A stretch of 64,000 bases of DNA, taken from Zygnema cylindricum. Taxonomy: Eukaryota > Streptophyta > Zygnematophyceae > Zygnematales > Zygnemataceae. Positions 35,210-46,046 of this stretch are shown here, piece after piece. The notes beneath the pieces are model-generated. The model had not been told where the DNA came from, searched no databases, and saw nothing but the letters and a program-made list of their open reading frames with translations. Where the stretch lies: positions 1 to 64,000 of the forward strand of contig JBBHKE010002926.1 in NCBI GenBank assembly GCA_037447655.1, in the 5' to 3' direction. Position 1 is the first letter of the stretch. Each line of letters starts with the position of its first letter. A program made the translations under genes and the position numbers.

Positions 35210-35604
35210 TATCTTTATCTGCAGCACCATAAAAAAATTCCAGAGGAGTAGATTAAGACAAAAGAATACCAGAATTCAGTAAAATGCTGGTTTAAGCAGA
35301 AATTATAGAATTTTCAGGGCATTTGACAGTTGACGAGCAATTAAGAAAGATGACATTTCTCCAAAAAATTGACCATTATCATGCAAAGTCGGATTGACTC
35401 ACAGCACCGATACAGCTAGAAAACCCTCAAAAACCCTAAAAAACCCTACTTAGGTTTCAATGGCGATCAACTCCCATAATCGAGAACAATAATCTTATCA
35501 ACACAAAATTCGCCATCAGACAGGCTGCTTACAAAGGGGAAAAGAAAGGAAAAAGATATGTATAAAACAAAAAACCGTAGCAGGAACAATATTTGAACCA
35601 AACC
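35210..35604 (-). promoter_or_regulatory. Phospholipase D 5' flank
   Basis: The sequence immediately upstream of the minus-strand ATG at 35209. It should hold the 5' untranslated region and core promoter, but I see no unambiguous TATA box. An ACCCTAAAAAACCCTA motif lies near 35425-35450. The microsatellite at 35605 begins only about 400 bp upstream. Confidence 0.35.
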
Positions 35605-36455
35605 AAAAATATACATTCACACCCTCACATTCATACTTACACTCAATCTCAGATTCACTCATTCACCTTCAAATTCATGTCAATTTCATATTCATAGTCA
35701 TAATCACATTCATATTCACATTCATATTCTATCCAATTCACAATCTCACATTCGAATTTGTATTCATATTCATAATCTCGTTCACGGTTTCACATTCTAA
35801 AATTCACATTCCCGTTCAAATTCAAATTCATATTCGTATTCAAGTTCACATCCACATTCTCACATTCGCATTCAAATTCATATTTAGATCCATATTCATA
35901 TTCACATTTTCACATTCACACAATCCCGTTCACACAACACATTCACATTCACAAATTCAAATTCATATTATATTCATATTATATTCATATTCACATTCAC
36001 AATCTCTCATTCGCATTCGGATTCAAATTCATAATCACATTCACATTTTCACATTTTTACATTCTCACATTCACATTCACATACAAATTATCCATATTCA
36101 CATTCACATCCACATTCACATTGACATTCGCATTCATATTCACATTCACGGTCACATTCTCACATATTCACACATTCACACATTCAAATTCACATTCAAA
36201 TCATATTCATATTTTACATTCACGTTCGCATATTCACTTTCACATACAAAATCATATGCACATTCACATCCACATTCACATTCACATCCACATTCACATT
36301 CACATCCACATTCACATTCACTGTCACATATTCACATTCTCACACATTCACATATTCACACATTCACATTCAAATCATATTCATATTTTACATTCACATT
36401 TCCACGTTCTCACATTCACATTCTCACATCCGCATTCACATTCACATCAAGCTAT
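35605..36455 (+). repeat. (CATTCA)n microsatellite, about 850 bp
   Basis: A long imperfect array of CATTCA/CATTCAAATTCATATTCA hexamers, purest at 36240-36320, where it translates as alternating His/Ile. The 112-codon His-rich frame across it is an artefact. It lies about 400 bp upstream of the phospholipase D start. Confidence 0.93.
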
Positions 36456-36903
36456 GTAGTTTTCATAACAATTGTACTTAACTGCAAAAAAATGCTCCAA
36501 TCAGGATACTACAATCTGAAGCTCACTGCACCATACATCATTCTGTTTTAGGATTCAGAAATTGGTCGACATTATTTATTGTTTATTCATTTATTGTTTT
36601 AGACATTTGATGTTAGGGTACTACATTCAAGAACAAACTTTGTGTCAATTTATCAATCAATAACAACTGCAATAGCTTTTGACTGCAAGCAACTAAAGAT
36701 TATGAACTGCAACAGTTTACTAAGCTTCTGGAAAACGACAAAGTAGATGATAAAAAGCGACAGAAAAAGTTTGGAACTTAATGCACATAACTTACAGCAG
36801 TTAATAATGTAATAAAAAAACAAAACATGTCAAAACTGACATTTTCTGTACTTACATTTTCTTCACCAAAGATCATCTGTCACTAAAGATTACAAAAAGT
36901 TGC
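36456..36903. other. Unassigned sequence
   Basis: AT-rich, with TTTATTGTTTATTCATTTATTG repeats near 36574-36600. No gene or element boundary recognised. Confidence 0.4.
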
Positions 36904-37145
36904 AACAATGAATGTACGGATTTCTCCGTACGTAAGTATGCTTACAGGATTTCTTGGGCTTTTAACAATGAATGTACGGATTCCTCCGTACGTAAGTATG
37001 CTTACAGGATTTCTTGGGCTTTTAACAATGAATGTACGGATTTCTCCGTACGTAAGTATGCTTACAGGATTTCTTGGGCTTTTAACAATGAATGTACGGA
37101 TTTCTCCGTACGTAAGTATGCTTACAGGATTTCTTGGGGTTTTAA
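36904..37145 (+). repeat. 60-bp tandem repeat, four near-identical units
   Basis: Period exactly 60 bp, with only single-base differences between units. Each unit holds two small hairpins, GTACGGA-TTTC-TCCGTAC and GTAAG-TATG-CTTAC, and a 20-codon open unit starting with ATG (MNVRISPYVSMLTGFLGLLT). Whether it is translated is unknown; the regular in-frame repeat follows from the 60-bp period. Confidence 0.95.
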
Positions 37146-37232
37146 CTTCGTTCGCAAGTCAGCATGTCAGGAGAGGTGAATAAATGTAAGAGATAGGGAA
37201 ACAAAATAAAACCCTGAAATCTTTTCGAACTA

Positions 37233-37449
37233 CACCGCGAATCGCTATTAGCGTCAATGTTTTTTTCGCCACTTAATACATCTTTTCTCCGTACACACTT
37301 GTTGGATTGTGGATCTGACGGTTGCGATTGAAAGGAAAGGTTCTCAGCTTCCGATTGGCGGTCTCAAATTGAAAATCCAACAAGTGTGTACGGAGAAAAT
37401 ATGTTTTAAGTGGCGAAAAAAACATTGACGCTAATAGCGATTCGCGGTG
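37233..37449. mobile_element. TA-flanked MITE, copy 4 (best preserved, 217 bp)
   Basis: Flanked by TA (37231-37232 and 37450-37451). Termini CACCGCGAATCGCTATTAGC and its inverted copy. The inverted arms extend about 75 bp with few mismatches, including the CGCCACTTAA and CTCCGTACACACTTGTTGGA blocks, so the element is a near-complete foldback. No coding capacity. Confidence 0.92.
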
Positions 37450-37944
37450 TACAGTACACCTTGTATCCGTATTAGTGTTAACCCTAAGGGTAGTGTTAAC
37501 CCTAAGGTTATGGTTACATCAGGAGGTCTCTGTAATAGTACGGACAGCAAAATTTTGTATTACAGGGGCCTCGGTTACATCACGTATCGTCTGTAAATAA
37601 GTATTTACATACGTGTTCTTATTTGAGTGGTTCCCCGTAGGTCGACGATCAAATCAATAAAATAGTCAAAGATTTGTAAACCGACCATTTTCGTATGGAA
37701 ATCCGTACTTGCGTATTACGTACGTGTACTTCGCAAGTGTAACCGCGTCAATGTACCTCAGAGATCTCCTTCACTCTACTGACATTCAGGAAAATACCGT
37801 ATTTCTTTTCGGCAAAGATTTTACGGTCACCTTGTCCAAAGGCACGTGACTCCGAAGGCACGTGACTTTGGGGGCGTGTGAAAATTTTCATTTTTCATCG
37901 ACGCACGTGTTCTATCGTCCAGGTGTACACCGCGAATCGTAATC

Positions 37945-38824
37945 TAGTGTTGTGTATCGGTAAGGATTTGCCGATAACCGATATGGGCCTTTTTCCGGGT
38001 ATCCGATAATCTATATATCGGTACGATATATCGACATCGGTCTTATCGCCGATAAGTAGCCGATAATATCGGGTAATTATCGGCGATAATGCCGATAGCG
38101 ATAACTATTGGCGATATCTGTACGGGCCGTATAGATAAATGTACGGCCAGTACACTCAACTGTACGTCTTATTGCCCGGACAGAAAGTACAGTAGCCGCC
38201 ATGAAATCTGTACGGTTCTTATACGGATCCAGTAAAAACGATGTACCTTTCACAATCGACGCCATGGCTTTGTCCCTTTATTCCTTGAGATCCACAGGGG
38301 ACCTGCCACGTGTCAATCTGTCGGCTTTTTTGGCATAAGCTGCCAAAAGAGCCATTCCGGGATGCCGGCGCTCACGCTGGCCCGTCCGCTCGTGTTTTCT
38401 CATTCCAAGTCGTCAGTTCGATTTGGCGGCGCGGAGAATGTTATTTTGCGTCCGTTGAACTGTGTCCGCCGTCCTTTTCCAGTTCCATGTTCATCAGTTT
38501 GCCAGTAAAATTGTGTACGTTGCCGTAAAATTTCTGTTCAGTTATCCGACAACCGTTTATGTGCTGCGCTGCCCGTAACAAATCGAAGTTAAACGGGAAC
38601 GGAACAGATTTTTTATACGTGGCATGCCACGCTATATAAAGTCAATAAAATAATACAGTATGCTATAAAGTACTATTGTATGCATACTATATTTTTTTTA
38701 AGTTATCGCCGATATGGAATTTGTTGGTCTCAGACCGATATATCGGAACCTCTGACCGTTCGATAACCGATAACTATCGGTATCAGTGTTATCGCGATAA
38801 GTTTTTTACCGATACAAAACACTA
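37945..38824. mobile_element. hAT-like non-autonomous element A (880 bp)
   Basis: Termini TAGTGTTGTGTATCGGTAA and the complement of TTACCGATACAAAACACTA. The right flank is GTAATTAG (38825-38832); the left flank is GTAATC, a decayed form of the same target. Subterminal regions hold many TATCGGCGATA-type palindromes. A GC-rich core at about 38290-38480 contains GCCGGCGCTCACGCTGG. An 8-bp target and a TAGTG terminus fit hAT. Confidence 0.8.
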
Positions 38825-38832
38825 GTAATTAG

Positions 38833-39039
38833 TAGTGTTGGGTATCGGGTAAATTCATATCGCGATAATTGCGATATTCGATATATCGAATATCGATCGA
38901 GCAGATTCCTCGATATATCGTACCGGGACCAACATAAATTATCGCGATATATATCGCAAAAAAATGGGTGTCCGTACAGTCATGGTACGGAAAATCGTAC
39001 GGATATTTACCCCCCCCCCCCCCCCCCCCCACTGAGCAA

Positions 39040-39073
<34 letters not shown>

Positions 39074-39246
39074 TGAAAAAAAAAATGGAAATTTCATTTT
39101 TTTTATGGCTCGATATATCGGCGATATATCGCCAATATATCGCGATAATTTGGTTTTCGATATATCGAAGCGATATATCGATTATCGGGTACCTGAAATT
39201 CGATATATATCGAATATCGGCAAAGGGTCCTTGATACCCAACACTA
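38833..39246. mobile_element. hAT-like non-autonomous element B (414 bp)
   Basis: Termini TAGTGTTGGGTATC and the complement of GATACCCAACACTA, flanked by a perfect 8-bp duplication GTAATTAG (38825-38832 and 39247-39254). Both arms are crowded with CGATATATCG and ATCGCGATA palindromes, probable transposase subterminal sites. A poly-C/poly-G hairpin occupies its exact centre. Confidence 0.92.
39010..39071. repeat. Poly-C (21) / poly-G (32) inverted homopolymer
   Basis: A run of C at 39010-39030, the 9-base spacer ACTGAGCAA, and a run of G at 39040-39071. It can form a G:C hairpin or quadruplex. Run lengths may be assembly-uncertain. Confidence 0.9.
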
Positions 39247-40329
39247 GTAATTAGAGTAAACTACTCTAATTCGGTCGCTCAAAATTTCTACTCTATCACA
39301 TCAAATAGAGTAAATGATTCTAATTTTTTCATTATGCTATTTAAGGTAAGGTTTAATTAGCGTTTTTAATTCTAATATATGTTCGTTTTAAATAGTGTGG
39401 AGTACGGACGACGTCCGACTGTGCAAAATTGTACATTTATAAGTAAAAAAGTACAAATAATGATTTAATACAGGCCATTATCATGTAACTGCGTTTTAAC
39501 AAACCACGTAGTGCAAACGTCATAGTGACGATAAACTGTACGTTTTGTCAGATTCTGTACGAATACGTTATTTACAGTAGAGGATATTAGCTTGCCAAAT
39601 TAGAGTAAACCGCATAAATTAGAGTAAATTCCTTTTCGAAACAGTTCTATCACATAAATTAGAGTAAATTACTCTAATTATTTTTTTCTCTTTTTTTACT
39701 CTAATTTTTTCATTACTCTAATTACGATGCGCGGTGTAGCTAATTGACTTATAGTTCAAAAGTAGGTGAAAGTAGGCCCATACAATATGCCCATTGTATG
39801 CAAAACATACAATATGACCTTAAGACCCATATTGTATTCGGACCTATTCGGACCAATTAAAACAATCAGACCAAAAATTGGACCAATTAAGACATTCGGA
39901 CTAAAAAAATTTATTTACACCGTCACATCCGAACGATCGGACGGTCGCTGATCAAAGTAGCGATTTTAAGAAGATCACACGAAAATCCCATAACACAACT
40001 AACGATAAAGGCGCCGACCAAAGGCCTACCATAAAAACGCCTACATTTGAACTATGAATTAACTGCTTCTGTATTAGTGAACCACCTCTGAACCCACCTC
40101 GCGGAGGTGGGTTCACCAATACACAGGCGTAGGGAGCGATTGCTTCGCAGATGAAGATCAAAATGTAATTGGACGGTCGACGTCTTCTCCCGGATACTTA
40201 GAGAATCGTAAGTTTATTTTCTGTAATGTTGTTTTCAAGAAACTCACGAAAATATAGTGCGGAATGGTACGGGCAAGTAAAAAATTTTGTATTAAACCTC
40301 ACTTTTCGTCTGATGTAACCATACCCTAA

Positions 40330-41883
40330 TAGAGACAAATTCTAATCGCGATAATTTCGCTATCAATATGTTGAAGCCAGTATATCGATTCTTGGAAGAT
40401 GAAAAAAATGGTACATATCGGTTAACGACAAATGGCTACGGGATACACAACAAAGAAAATTTCTGAGCATGTGAGAAAGAGCCAAAAAGGGAAAAAGACA
40501 AGGTTGGGGCCGGTACGAGGCAGAGGTCGCAATCAGTTACCCGAAACCGTAACCGTCCGTTACCCGACCGCCAACGTCGGATGCGGAACGGATTCGGGTG
40601 CCAAGTTTGGGGGGCTGGGCGGATTCGGGCGGGTGATTCACAAAAAAATAAATAAAATCGGTTACGGTCGGTTAAGCAAAAAACGATAAAATTTGAGGGT
40701 TTTGTACTGTCCATACTATCCAACATTATTGTACTTTTTACCAGAATCCAACATTATTGTATTTTTTACTAGAATCCAACATTATTGTACTTTTTACCAT
40801 AATCCAACATTATTGTACTTTTTACTCTGGTATCGTCGAAGGTATGAGGGAGATGTACCATTAATTTTGTACATATTCGGGTACGAGCGGGTACGTGTAG
40901 TCGCGAGAAATCGAGTTTCGGTTAAACTTTTTTTTTCCTAAACGTATCGGGTAACGAGTAACAATTTAGGAGCGTGACATAACCTGGCCAGGCGTAGGGT
41001 ACTCAGATTTTGAAAAAAAAAATGTCAGTTTCAGTTACCTCAAATTTTGACTTTTGCAACCTTTGACACCCTGCATATGCCAATACGATACACAAAACGA
41101 AACTCTACACAAAACGATACGCTACTCAAAACGATAGACTTCACAAAACGATACGCTTCACAAAACGAAACGCTACGCAAAAGCAATCTCATTTCGGTCT
41201 CGTCCATCATTTCCGTGGAGCACCTCCCCGCGGTCGTACAAACCCGCCAAACCCTAGATCCCCTCACGCAGAACCAACGCCTCTGTAAAAGAGTGACAGA
41301 CTCTTCCCTCTGGTGCCTCTCACTCCCTCTGTCGTATCATCTGCAGGAGCCGCCTAGGATGACGTTAGCCAAAAGTCACTTGACGTCACACGTCATCGAG
41401 CGTGACACGTCACTTATCTTGTGTCCGAGGCAGGTATCACTGTCTGACTGTCGCCTGTATCCCAACCCTTTGTCAGTTTGTTTTATGCATTTGTATGCCT
41501 TTTCTATGTGAATGTTACGGATGTGTACGGACGAGTTGTAACTCATTTTTTGACCTTATCTTTGAACTGTTTCCGTACTTTACAGCGAATGCAACTGAAA
41601 GGTGGATCGAGCATGTTGTTACGCAGATAGTACCTTTCAAATTATGCCAATAGACTTGTGCGGCAACAACTTGTAAGTCGAGATTTGGGTTTATCACGAC
41701 TGTAGTGATTCGTCGCTTGTAGAAGTGGTTCAATGTTGTTAATTCGACAATGTCCAAAAAAACAACACTTAACATACGCCGAGAGAAGTGATGACAATGC
41801 AAAATAGTGATGCGACAAAGTGTCAATTTATCAACGTCTGAATCAGATTTTTGCAATTTGACAATGTTTGATTGAAAGACTTA
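40330..41883. other. Unassigned region with small tandem repeats
   Basis: 40716-40826 holds about four 28-bp units (TCCAACATTATTGTACTTTT core). 41085-41190 holds a degenerate ACACAAAACGATACGC array of about 15-17 bp units. 40490-40680 is rich in GTTACCCGA/GGTTACGG phrases. 41190-41520 is GC-richer without a recognisable reading frame. No gene is assigned. Confidence 0.5.
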
Positions 41884-42613
41884 GGGTGGCGTTCCATCTT
41901 GTAATAGTACGGCGAACATTACAGGATGTTACATTCTGAAAGATGTTCTTTCGCGTAGAGTCTTTAATCCACGTGCTTCGGAATGAATGGTACCACGTAA
42001 GATAAGATCGTATATTGAAAATCGTCAAATATTTTTTACACGGACCAACTTCGACTCGAAATCGTCTTTTATATACCATGTACGTGCAGACTAGGGCATC
42101 TTACCACACAAATTTTGTACTCTTTGCAAACGCTTCTCAAATGCGAGCTCATTTTTTTAGGGTTTCTGCTTTTTCACGTGACGAATGAGCGCTTCCACAA
42201 ATAGTGTGACGAATGGCTGGTAACAAAAATAGCGCGACGAAAGTTCGATACGAAATTACTTTTGTGATTTCGGTTGGATTTTTGAATGTATGTATCGTGT
42301 GCGGAATTTTGCGATTTCCGTTGGTTTCTGTCTTGACACGTATATTCATTGTCCAGCGTGTCGTCGCTCAAATTTTTGTGTAAATGGTGATGTACCTCCT
42401 CGAGATACATCAGCATTTACAAATACTTTGGAAGCGAATGCTTCGCGAAAAAATATCCAATGGTCATTCTTTCCTCCTAGACCTTTACAGAATATTGGCA
42501 AGATTTTCTGTAATGTTGTTTGCGTATAAAAACAAAATAAGAGGTACGCCGTGGTACGAAAAGGCCCCGATTTTTGTAAAAAACCTCACTTTTCGTCTGA
42601 TGGAATGCCACCC
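41884..42613. mobile_element. Harbinger-like MITE (730 bp)
   Basis: Flanked by TTA (41881-41883) and TTG (42614-42616, one mismatch), with termini GGGTGGCGTTCCATC and the complement of TGATGGAATGCCACCC. It contains two inverted units of the 29-bp minisatellite (about 42175-42245) and the CCTCACTTTTCGTCTGATG block shared with 37506-40326. Confidence 0.8.
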
Positions 42614-42616
42614 TTG

Positions 42617-43265
42617 CACCGCATGCAATGAAACAATGAATTCAAATTAAAAATTAAATGGACTAAAAAGTAACAACGTAGTTTTTGATCACCATCCAGT
42701 CAAGGTACGAAGAGAAGTTCAAAATAAGTCACACTACTTAATGAACACTATGATGACTTCTCACACCGACGACTAACAGACTCACTACTGTTTTTAATTA
42801 AAAAGTTGTGACAAAGGTGATTTAAATGACTCATTACTAACTGCTAATCCAACTAGCTGCACAAATATGTTGTTTGCAAATGGTAGGACTAATTGTGGAC
42901 TTATTGTTAGATTCACTTCCTTTACCGCGTCTGAGTACCTTCAATGTCACTTAAAACAAAAAGCGAAATTGCGGTTGAGTGCGCACATAAAATACGCACT
43001 AAATTAGTAAAATAGGTTTAGTGCAAAATGAGCACATACAATATGCTGTTTAAAATGGCAAAAGTCAAACTGGTGGAAAAAACATATCAATAGATTCAAA
43101 ATTAAAAATCAGAATTAATTGCTTGGTTTAATGTATTTTATGGAAAGTAAAATCGAGTCTAAAATGAGTTTAATATTAAAGCCATTAAATTATGTTAATC
43201 TGACGGACACATCTACAAGCACAGACTGGCAAATTGTGTGAGCTATCATAGCACTTGTAAATTGT
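42617..43265. other. Unassigned AT-rich sequence
   Basis: No gene, repeat boundary or family recognised. Confidence 0.4.
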
Positions 43266-43572
43266 AAGTGTTCAACTATTACATGTCTTGTCTTAAGAAG
43301 GTCAGCAAAATAACAACCACGTCTCATGTTGATTTAGGTTAAAGAGCAATTTCTGGCGTTACTTTAATGTGAGAACCGAGTTCCGAGTGGAGTATGTACG
43401 TTTGGGTTTCGTGCGCGCACGGCGCACGAAATTAATTTTATGAAGGTTTCGTGGCATACGGCGCACGAAATTAATTGTTTGAAGGTTTCGTGGCATACGG
43501 TGCACGAAACATGTTCAACTATCACATGTCTTGTCATATGAAGGTCAACAAAATAGCATCCACGTCTCATAG
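43266..43572. repeat. Direct-repeat-flanked array of TTTCGTG/CACGAAA units
   Basis: A segment of about 60 bp (ACATGTCTTGTC, GAAGGTCA, CACGTCTCAT) occurs at about 43272-43326 and 43517-43570. Between them, three units of about 40 bp carry TTTCGTGGCATACGGCGCAC and CACGAAATTAATT, forming small inverted repeats. No coding function seen. Confidence 0.7.
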
Positions 43573-44335
43573 CCTATTCCCACCGGAGCATTTCCCATTC
43601 CGATGATTTTCCGAAATCGATAATAATATGAAACTTTTAAAATCCTTTGTACGTACGAAAATTTCTTTCTATTTGTCGAACGACGATCCTTTCATTCATG
43701 ACGTATTCCACCGGAAAAAAATTCACTTCCGCAAAAGACGGACGTTGGAATAATGTACGGCTTTCTATGAAAACCGTACAAACGAGCTTCCTCAAACTAT
43801 TGCCGGATATTGAAGTCAGGTTAAAGTCGCGTATTTCGCCGAAAAGCTGACGTAGCCAAGACAACATCCGTACGACTAGTTCATTCTACTCGGGAAAACA
43901 CTACAGGACTTTGAACCACCGTCGTCGTCCTTCGAACATTCAATACTGCAGGTTTGTTTTTCGCGCCTATGTTTGATGAAGTTGAAGCGTGTACATTTTC
44001 CGTAGTGGTATTAGACATTGGGGGGAGGGCTTATTTGGCAGGCGGTGGAGACCTTCGAGGAGGATTTTGGCCAGGCAATGTAAATCCCTCCCAGTTATTG
44101 ATAAGGACAAAAAATTATCGCGCGAAGCGCGGAGAATTTTTTTTAGGAGTCACCTCGGTGATTAGGTCAGATGGACAAAAAAAAAAAAAAAAAAACAAAG
44201 TGTTCATACTTACACCGTTCCCATATAGAGCGTTCTCTACAAATAGCGTCACGGGCGTCGCATGAGAACATGTAAATCGCGTTCGGGACTCAAAATATCT
44301 ACAAAATTTAACAAACGTTCACACTTTAAGCACTA
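43573..44335. other. Unassigned sequence
   Basis: Short frames, such as 43954-44265 with a Gly-rich ARG-free stretch (GGGDLRGGFWPGNVNP), show no family I recognise. A poly-A run lies at 44178-44196. No repeat ends found. Confidence 0.35.
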
Positions 44336-44534
44336 CACCGCGAATCCTTATTAGCGTTGAGAAATTATTAGTGTAAAGAAAAAATTAGAGTCATTCATTC
44401 TAATTTAGTGCCAGGAGACGTGGCAGATTATGGTCCATGTCTTTAAATAGTGTAGTTTATTCTATTTAAGGTATTAATGTCAAAATTTTGGGGTGCCGAT
44501 ATAGAGTTCATAACGCCAATAACGATTCACGGTG
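44336..44534. mobile_element. TA-flanked MITE, copy 5 (199 bp)
   Basis: Flanked by TA (44334-44335 and 44535-44536), with termini CACCGCGAATCCTTATTAGC and the complement of AATAACGATTCACGGTG. The interior contains TTAGAGTCA/CTAATTTAG phrases, linking the two MITE subfamilies. Confidence 0.82.
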
Positions 44535-44857
44535 TACCATTTAATCCGTCGAACAAGCTGAGCCGCGCGTCACGTGAGAACACTCACGTATGACATTGAA
44601 AACAAAAAAATAATGTACAGTCATATTATGGTGAGAACACTCACATATAACATTAGAAACAAAAAAAAACAAGTACTGTCATATTGTCGTCTCGTTTGGC
44701 GCCGCAAGCGAATTTTTTTTTAGTACGCTACGTGAAATGAGGAGCATACGCGGAGAGTACAAAAATATCCTAGAGTCAAAATTGAATGAATATTTTGAAA
44801 AGAGGAGAAGGTATTTTGAAAGCGGAGAAGTTATGTACATTCAAATTTTGAAAAGTA

Positions 44858-45010
44858 CACCGCGAATCGTAATTAGAGTAATGAAAAAATTAGAGTAAAA
44901 AAACAAAAAAAAAACAATTAGAGTAATGAACTTTAATTTATGTGATAAAACTTTTTCACAGTCGAAGTTTACTCTAATTTATTTAAGTACTCTATATTGG
45001 GTTATGTCGG
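44858..45010. mobile_element. TA-flanked MITE, one-ended fragment
   Basis: It starts CACCGCGAATCGTAATTAGA after TA (44856-44857) and contains the TTAGAGTAATGAAAAAATTAGA-like interior of 39255-39736. No matching right terminus was found; the end is approximate. Confidence 0.6.
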
Positions 45011-46032
45011 CAATAAATATCCGCGCTGAAATTATAAACACTAAATTACGTGGACGTACAAAATCTGTCAGTCCGTATATGTAACAGCAATAGCAAATCG
45101 AACTTTTTTATAAAGGGGTATTTAGGTATTATGATTATAGAGTACTAAATTTGGTAGACGTCCACGAAAGAATCACGCTATTTGGAGTTATATTTTAAAA
45201 GTTATAGCGATGGGTGTATTTAAGTGACAACGTGGGGTCTAAATATCAAGTGGGTATCAATGAAACGGGTTAAGGGTCAAATTAGTACCGAAATTACGCG
45301 TGTACGTTTCATAAAGTTCTAACGAAACGTTTAGTATGCACGGTGGTTCGTTTCGTACAAATTTTAGTACGAAACGTCACTTTTACTTAAGGGAATTTAG
45401 AAGGAAGTTTCGCGTGCGAAATTTGTTGAACACGATCGTGCAAAGTCGCGTTTCGTTTGGCGCGCACTTTTGCACGTAAATGTTACGTAGTGAAACATAA
45501 CGTTTGATTGGTTAGTAAAGCGCTAAGTAGTTAGTAAGAGATTTCGCACGTTTTTGCATTGGTCAGTCTGAGTCTTTGCTGATCAATGATTGGCCCAGGT
45601 AAAAGCCTGTTAAAACGGAGCGTTGACTCTGGCCTGGCGAGTCTAGGGCGATGATGGATAAATAGTGAAGTGTAAGAGGAGAGTAGACATCTTTTTGGAA
45701 ATTCCGGTTGATCTTGGTCCTGAGCGATTAATACCAAATTGGAGAAAAGGCATTTTGCATTGAAATCTCTTACTAACTAAATAGTGTTTTAGTAGTTAAG
45801 AGATAAAATTATTAAGAGTGGAGAGTAATGGAAAACACTTTAATAATAAGGGTTGAGCCACGAGGGCAAGAGACCAAGCTAATGTTATGTGGACAAAATC
45901 TTATTCTAATTTAAAGTTTATCCTTACGTGAGTGTGGTCCAATATGGATGTGTATTTTCGAATGTGTGGAATGTGTGGTTGGGATTGTTTGTAGTAATGG
46001 GATTTTATGAAGTGGTATGAGATCTTGTTACA
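45011..46032 (+). other. Unassigned sequence ending in a retrotransposon 5' LTR
   Basis: The right part must be an LTR, because it ends in TGTTACA directly before a primer site. The left LTR boundary cannot be fixed without the partner LTR, which lies beyond the assembly gap. 45300-45540 has repeated TTTCG/CGTACA phrases without a gene. Confidence 0.5.
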
Positions 46033-46034
46033 TA

Positions 46035-46046
46035 TGGTATTAAAGC
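46035..46046 (+). other. tRNA primer-binding site of a gypsy-type element
   Basis: TGGTATTAAAGC differs at two positions from TGGTATCAGAGC, the complement of the 3' end of plant initiator tRNA-Met. It lies two bases after the LTR end, and a leader of about 760 bp to gag follows. Confidence 0.8.

Larger units (their letters stand above)
37928..39736. mobile_element. TA-flanked MITE (second subfamily) carrying two hAT-like inserts
   Basis: Flanked by TA (37926-37927 and 39737-39738). Termini CACCGCGAATCGTAAT and the complement of ATTACGATGCGCGGTG. Its own interior is the TTAGAGTAA-rich sequence at 39255-39736, as in the partial copy at 44858. The rest is the two hAT-like elements inserted at its GTAATTAG site. 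Confidence 0.85.
37506..40326. mobile_element. Harbinger-like element, host of a four-part nest
   Basis: Flanked by TAA (37503-37505 and 40327-40329), with termini GGTTATGGTTACATCAG and the complement of CTGATGTAACCATACCC. The subterminal CCTCACTTTTCGTCTGATG block equals that of 41884-42613, so they are one family. The inner part is replaced by 37928-39736 and its own inserts. A short invertible GAACCCACCTCGCGGAGGTGGGTTC palindrome lies at about 40090-40114. Confidence 0.75.

Noticed and set aside
36121-36459. His/Thr/Ser-rich 112-codon frame
   Set aside because: It is the translation of the CATTCA hexamer array.
35928-36480. Telomere- or centromere-type satellite
   Set aside because: The unit is CATTCA, not the plant telomere TTTAGGG, and the array is short and imperfect.
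37471-37503. ACCCTAAG repeats as interstitial telomere
   Set aside because: Only two GTGTTAACCCTAAGG units are present and the motif is not a TTTAGGG array.
43954-44265. Gly-rich 103-codon frame as a gene
   Set aside because: No recognised motif, no splice-consistent partner exons, and it ends in a poly-Lys tract from a poly-A run.
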